Source: Verrucomicrobiota bacterium (GTDB lineage: Bacteria; Verrucomicrobiota; Verrucomicrobiia; Opitutales; Opitutaceae). From it: a DNA stretch of 9,087 nucleotides. The stretch is taken from the NCBI GenBank assembly GCA_003694825.1, contig RFJS01000335.1, forward strand, positions 1 through 9,087, written 5' to 3'. Both the position numbers and the translations under genes were made by a program. Shown in pieces: positions 6,103-9,087 of the stretch. The notes beneath the pieces are model-generated. The model searched no databases, was not told the origin of the DNA, and worked only from the letters and a program-made list of their open reading frames with translations. Positions within the stretch are counted from its first letter, which is position 1, and the number at the start of each line of letters is the position of its first letter.

Positions 6103-7296
6103 TCAATAGCGCGGCATCGCCGGGTCGACGAGCCGGGCCCACGCGTCGATGCCGCCGTTGATATTGGATACGCGGGGGCGCCCGTTGGCGCGAAGAAACT
6201 GCGTGACCTGCATGCTGCGTCCACCGTGGTGGCAGAGGACGAGCAGGGGGCGGTCATTCGGCAATTCGGCGAGCGCGCCGGGGATCTCGCGCATGGGCAC
6301 ATGGATGGCGCCCGGGACCTTGCAGATGTTCAGTTCATACGGTTCGCGCACGTCCAGCAGGTGAACCCGGCCCGACTGGAGGAGCCGGGCCGCCTCGCGG
6401 ACATCGATTTCGAGCGGCAGCTCCTCATCGGCACCGGAGGAGGGTGGCGGGGCTTCGGCTGAGGAGGCGGCCGCCGGCACCGGCGCGCAGCCTTCGGCGT
6501 AGCGGGCGGGGTCGATGGCCGTGATGCGGGGGTGTTTTCCGCAGAGAGGGCACTCGGGGTCCTTGCGGAGGTTGAGGGTGCGAAACTCGGTGTGAAGCGC
6601 ATCGAACACGAGCAGGCGGCCGCGCAGTCCCGTGGAGATGCCCACGAGAGACTTCACGGCCTCCATCGCCTGGATGCTGCCGACGACGCCGCAGAGAGCG
6701 CCGAGAACGCCGGCCTCACCGCAGTTGGGGACGGAGCCCGGGGGTGGTGGTTCGGGGAAGAGACAGCGGTAGCAGGGGCCGCCCTCGTGAGGAGCGAAGA
6801 CGGTGGCCTGGCCTTCGAACTTGAAGATGCTGCCGTAGACGAGCGGGCGGCGGGCGAGGGCGGCGGCATCGGTATTGAGGTAGCGGGTGGGGAAGTTGTC
6901 GCAGCCGTCCACGATCAGATCGTATTGGGAAAACAGATCCACGGCGTTCGCCGGGGTGACGCCTTCGGGATGCAGAACGACTTGCGTGTGGGGGTTGACC
7001 TCACGCAGCGTCGCGGCGGCGGACTCGATCTTGGGCCGGTGGATGTCCGACTGCCCGTGAAGGATCTGCCGCTGAAGGTTGTGCATCTCGACGTTGTCGA
7101 AGTCGGCGATGCCGAGGGTCCCGACGCCGGCGGCGGCGAGGTAGAGGGCGACGGGACTGCCAAGACCCCCGGCGCCGATCACGAGGACGCGGGCGGCCTT
7201 GAGCCGGCGCTGTCCCTCTTCGCCGATCTCGGCGAGCATGATGTGCCGGCTGTAGCGGGCGGTTTCCTCGGGGGAGAGCGTCGGGAGCGTGGTCAT
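6103..7296 (-). CDS. moeB: MoeB/ThiF-type sulfur-carrier adenylyltransferase fused to a rhodanese domain
   Basis: The product has 397 residues with two domains. Residues 10-255 form an E1-like ThiF/MoeB domain that adenylates the C-terminal glycine of a ubiquitin-like sulfur carrier. It has RYSRH (R17), the nucleotide loop GAGGLGS (41-47), NLQRQ (R76), K89, and DGCDN with catalytic Asp133 equivalent to E. coli MoeB D130. Two CxxC pairs (175/178 and 249/252) form the structural zinc site. A Pro/Ala/Ser-rich linker (about 270-290) leads to a rhodanese domain (about 295-397) with LLDVREPYE and the active-site loop CHHGGRS, Cys355, which could carry the persulfide. This is the MoeZ/MOCS3 arrangement. 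I chose ATG 7296 because it gives the family's usual start; the open frame runs further upstream into the manC region. No carrier gene is adjacent, so the pathway (molybdopterin, thiamine, cysteine or tRNA thiolation) is undetermined and the symbol is a family-level label. Confidence 0.93.
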   Translation of the reverse strand: MTTLPTLSPEETARYSRHIMLAEIGEEGQRRLKAARVLVIGAGGLGSPVALYLAAAGVGTLGIADFDNVEMHNLQRQILHGQSDIHRPKIESAAATLREVNPHTQVVLHPEGVTPANAVDLFSQYDLIVDGCDNFPTRYLNTDAAALARRPLVYGSIFKFEGQATVFAPHEGGPCYRCLFPEPPPPGSVPNCGEAGVLGALCGVVGSIQAMEAVKSLVGISTGLRGRLLVFDALHTEFRTLNLRKDPECPLCGKHPRITAIDPARYAEGCAPVPAAASSAEAPPPSSGADEELPLEIDVREAARLLQSGRVHLLDVREPYELNICKVPGAIHVPMREIPGALAELPNDRPLLVLCHHGGRSMQVTQFLRANGRPRVSNINGGIDAWARLVDPAMPRY

Positions 7297-7447
7297 GGCA
7301 GGGGAACAAATCCGCCCCGGAAACGGAGGCAAGGGAAACGGTCGGGACCGCGGCGGCGGAGCGGCGAAACGTGCCGCCACCCAGCGGGGGACAGACATGG
7401 GAAATCCACCTTGACGGGGTTTGCCGCGGGTCGTGATGCTCGCGCCC
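7297..7447. promoter_or_regulatory. Divergent upstream region of moeB-type gene and manC
   Basis: This 151-base gap must hold promoters for both divergent genes. The only recognisable element is TTGACG at 7411-7416 on the plus strand, a good -35 match, but no acceptable -10 hexamer lies 16-18 bases downstream. If it is used, transcription would start almost at the manC ATG. No Shine-Dalgarno is visible for either gene. Confidence 0.3.
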
Positions 7448-8539
7448 ATGTCCAACCAGCGATTTGTTGTGATCATGGCCGGAGGCAAGGGAGAGCGGTT
7501 CTGGCCGCAGAGTCGCCTGGCCCGGCCGAAACAGCTGCTGCCGATCGTCGGGGATTCTCCGATGATCACCCAGACCGTGGAGCGCCTGCCGAAGTTGGTG
7601 CCCTACGAGAACATCCTCGTGCTCACCAATCGCGAACAGCGCGCCGCCGTCGTCGAGGCCTGTCCGATGCTTCCGCCGGAGAACATCGTGGCCGAGCCGA
7701 TCGGGCGCGACACCGCTGCCGCTGTCGGGCTGGCGGCATTGTTGGTCGGGCGACGCGATCCCAATGCGACGCTGGCGATGCTTCCGGCCGACCATGTCAT
7801 TCACAACACCGAGGCCTTCTGCGAGGTGCTCTCGGCCGCCTTCGCCGCGGCGGAAGGTGCGGAACGCCTCCTCACGGTGGGCATTCATCCGACCGAACCG
7901 GCGACCGGTTTCGGCTATATCCAGAAAGGTGATGTCGCGACCCGGGCCGAAGGCCGCGAGGTTTACGCGGTAAAGCGTTTCGTGGAGAAGCCCGATCTCG
8001 AGACGGCGAAGAGCTACCTCGCCTCGGGCGACTACCTGTGGAATGCCGGCATGTTCGTCTGGTCGGTGCCGGCGATCCGCCATGCCATCCGCAAATATGT
8101 GCCGGAGCTCGATGCCGGTCTCGTCGCCATCGAGAACGACCTCGCCGCGGGGGGCGAGCTGGACGCGACGCTCGAGAAGCACTTCCCCGGCCTGAAGAAA
8201 ATCTCCATCGACTACGCGGTCATGGAGAAGGCGGACAATGTCTTCACCATGACGGCCACCTTCGACTGGGATGACGTCGGCGCGTGGCCGGCGATCGTCA
8301 AACACATGGCCTGTGACGAGGCGGGAAATGCCATCCGTGGCGCGGGCACAGTGAAGGACGGGAAGAACAACCTCATCGTTTCGACCGACGACCATCTCGT
8401 GGCCGTCCTCGGGACGGAGGATCTCATCGTCGTCCACACGCCGGATGCGACGCTCGTCTGCCCGAAGTCCCGGGCCCAGCAGATCAAGGCCCTCGTCACC
8501 GATCTTGGAAAAGACGAGCGGTGGAAAAAGCTGCTTTGA
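7448..8539 (+). CDS. manC: Mannose-1-phosphate guanylyltransferase (short form, no isomerase domain)
   Basis: This enzyme makes GDP-mannose from GTP and mannose 1-phosphate in the cytoplasm, supplying polysaccharide, glycan and deoxysugar pathways. The 363-residue product has the nucleotidyltransferase signature MAGGKGERFWPQSR (10-23) with K28 in RPKQ, EPIGRDTA (83-90), metal-binding LPADH (Asp115), RFVEKP (177-182), YLWNAGMFVW (196-205), IDYAVMEKA (254-262) and FDWDDVGAW (272-280). A short beta-rich C-terminal part follows; the fused phosphomannose isomerase domain of AlgA-type enzymes is absent, as in the roughly 350-residue stand-alone enzymes. I chose ATG 7448 because it gives the canonical short N-terminus. 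ATG 7436 and TTG 7421 are in frame upstream and cannot be excluded, since none has a clear ribosome binding site. ruvX follows 89 bases downstream in the same direction and may be cotranscribed. Confidence 0.95.
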   Translation: MSNQRFVVIMAGGKGERFWPQSRLARPKQLLPIVGDSPMITQTVERLPKLVPYENILVLTNREQRAAVVEACPMLPPENIVAEPIGRDTAAAVGLAALLVGRRDPNATLAMLPADHVIHNTEAFCEVLSAAFAAAEGAERLLTVGIHPTEPATGFGYIQKGDVATRAEGREVYAVKRFVEKPDLETAKSYLASGDYLWNAGMFVWSVPAIRHAIRKYVPELDAGLVAIENDLAAGGELDATLEKHFPGLKKISIDYAVMEKADNVFTMTATFDWDDVGAWPAIVKHMACDEAGNAIRGAGTVKDGKNNLIVSTDDHLVAVLGTEDLIVVHTPDATLVCPKSRAQQIKALVTDLGKDERWKKLL

Positions 8540-8587
8540 ACCGGCGATGAATATCCGGGTGGTTTGTCGCCAGAGATCTGTGACGAA

Positions 8588-8609
8588 CGCCGCAGCGAGC
8601 GCTGCGGCG
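8588..8609. repeat. Perfect GC-rich palindrome between manC and ruvX
   Basis: CGCCGCAGCG (8588-8597) and CGCTGCGGCG (8600-8609) are exact complements separated by AG, forming as RNA a 9-base-pair stem with a GAGC loop. It starts 48 bases after the manC stop and ends 19 bases before the ruvX ATG. No T-tract follows. It could slow or end manC transcription, protect the manC mRNA 3' end, limit ruvX translation, or be a dispersed palindromic repeat. Confidence 0.5.
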
Positions 8610-8628
8610 GCCACCCGTTGCTGAGTGC

Positions 8629-9060
8629 ATGCGTTGTCTGGGGATAGACTGGGGAGAACGCCGGATCGGCCTCAGCTACGGAGATGATCTCGGCGTGGCC
8701 GTGCCGCTGCCCGCGGCGATAGAGAAGACGCCGGCCGAGCGTCTTCGGCATATCGTGGCCGAGGCGACGGGACGGCGCGTCACGGATCTCGTCGTCGGCT
8801 ATCCCTACAACATGGACGGTTCGGTCGGCTTCAAGGCGCGCGAGGTGGACGCCTTTATCGAGACGCTCGAGGCCGAGCTGCCGCTGCCCGTGCACCGCGT
8901 CGATGAACGGCTCTCCTCCCGCACGGCCATGGAACACCTGCCGCGGCGGCGGGACGACGAGCTGCGGCGCTCCGGCAAGATCGACTCCATGGCCGCCTGC
9001 GTGATCCTGCAGGACTTTCTCAACCAGCGTCTGCCGCCGCCACCGCCACCTGATGTGTAG
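8629..9060 (+). CDS. ruvX: Putative Holliday junction resolvase / pre-16S rRNA nuclease (YqgF family)
   Basis: The product has 143 residues, the usual size for this RNase H-fold family, whose E. coli member YqgF matures the 5' end of 16S rRNA and has been proposed as a Holliday junction resolvase. The acidic catalytic residues are in place: Asp7 in MRCLGIDWGERRIG, Asp92-Glu93 in VDERLSSRTA, and Asp119 in GKIDSMAACVILQDFL. The conserved VVGYPYNMDGS loop is at 55-65; Tyr replaces the more common Leu before the Pro. A proline run and DV end the protein after the final helix. ATG 8629 is clear because it places the first strand at residue 3; no Shine-Dalgarno precedes it, and a GC-rich palindrome lies 19 bases upstream. 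It probably shares a transcript with manC. Confidence 0.94.
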   Translation: MRCLGIDWGERRIGLSYGDDLGVAVPLPAAIEKTPAERLRHIVAEATGRRVTDLVVGYPYNMDGSVGFKAREVDAFIETLEAELPLPVHRVDERLSSRTAMEHLPRRRDDELRRSGKIDSMAACVILQDFLNQRLPPPPPPDV

Positions 9061-9071
9061 TGGGTGATGTG

Positions 9072-9087
9072 ATGCAGAATGCCGGAG
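9072..9087 (+). CDS. Possible start of a downstream gene leaving the window
   Basis: An ATG at 9072, with an in-frame GTG at 9069, opens a frame reading MQNAG to the right edge, 11 bases after the ruvX stop. The tight spacing would fit an operon partner of ruvX. Only five codons are visible, so this could equally be chance. The nearby ATG at 9067 is followed at once by TGA. Confidence 0.25.

Noticed and set aside
7411..7439. A TTGACG-based promoter for manC
   Set aside because: The -35 hexamer is good, but the -10 position (TGATGC) is not, so I did not call it as a separate promoter.
7297..7569. A 91-residue N-terminal extension of the MoeB-like protein
   Set aside because: The frame is open but overlaps the manC start and lacks conserved sequence. 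The family start MTTLP..EETARYSRH fits ATG 7296.
6532..7932. A 466-codon plus-strand frame across the moeB-type gene and the manC start
   Set aside because: It runs through two real genes in a non-coding frame and yields an Arg/Gly/Asp-rich product without domains.
7001..8614. A 537-codon minus-strand frame opposite manC
   Set aside because: It covers manC and part of the moeB-type gene in the wrong frame; the catalytic motifs lie in the other frames.
1..9087. Mobile element, CRISPR, phage, defence or biosynthetic cluster
   Set aside because: No transposase, integrase, direct-repeat array, att-like duplication, nuclease/toxin module or clustered biosynthetic set is seen; every confident gene is housekeeping or sugar related.

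Overview
The window looks like ordinary chromosomal DNA from a GC-rich bacterium that uses few Shine-Dalgarno sites. The G/C-ending codons and the lack of stops on the antisense strands show the high GC; none of the confident gene starts has a good AGGAGG-type site. The gene content (acetate kinase/Pta, a MoeB-rhodanese fusion, short ManC next to RuvX) would fit a Verrucomicrobiota/Opitutae-like genome. That placement is an inference from protein character and weak ribosome binding sites; no rRNA or lineage marker is present. I see no tRNA, rRNA, CRISPR array, insertion sequence, phage gene or toxin-antitoxin pair.

Layout from left to right. A plus-strand gene that I do not recognise enters from the left edge and ends at 488. 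It converges on a minus-strand lipoprotein gene (654-1397). Next, on the minus strand, is the ackA-pta operon (ackA 3788-5032, pta 1620-3791), whose genes overlap by 4 bases (ATGA). The 170-base divergent gap to its right carries a G6AT/ATC6 inverted repeat and a TATAAT box pointing towards ackA. An NAD-dependent epimerase/dehydratase-type SDR gene (5203-6060) runs rightward and converges on a minus-strand moeB-type gene (6103-7296) that encodes an E1-like adenylyltransferase fused to a rhodanese domain. Across a 151-base divergent gap lie manC (7448-8539) and ruvX (8629-9060), with a perfect GC-rich palindrome between them. A further gene may begin at 9072 and leave the window.

How the genes work together. 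AckA and Pta interconvert acetate and acetyl-CoA through acetyl phosphate, giving ATP during overflow or fermentative growth. ManC makes GDP-mannose for polysaccharide or glycan synthesis. The SDR probably acts on a sugar or a nucleotide sugar. The MoeB-like protein activates a ubiquitin-like sulfur carrier, but no carrier gene (moaD, thiS or cysO) is in view. RuvX is a housekeeping RNase H-fold nuclease. These are mostly separate housekeeping units, and I found no convincing undescribed multi-gene system. The points most worth a second look are the ackA/SDR divergent control region, the unrecognised partial gene, the lipoprotein, a CxxC in the N-terminal part of Pta, and the palindrome before ruvX.
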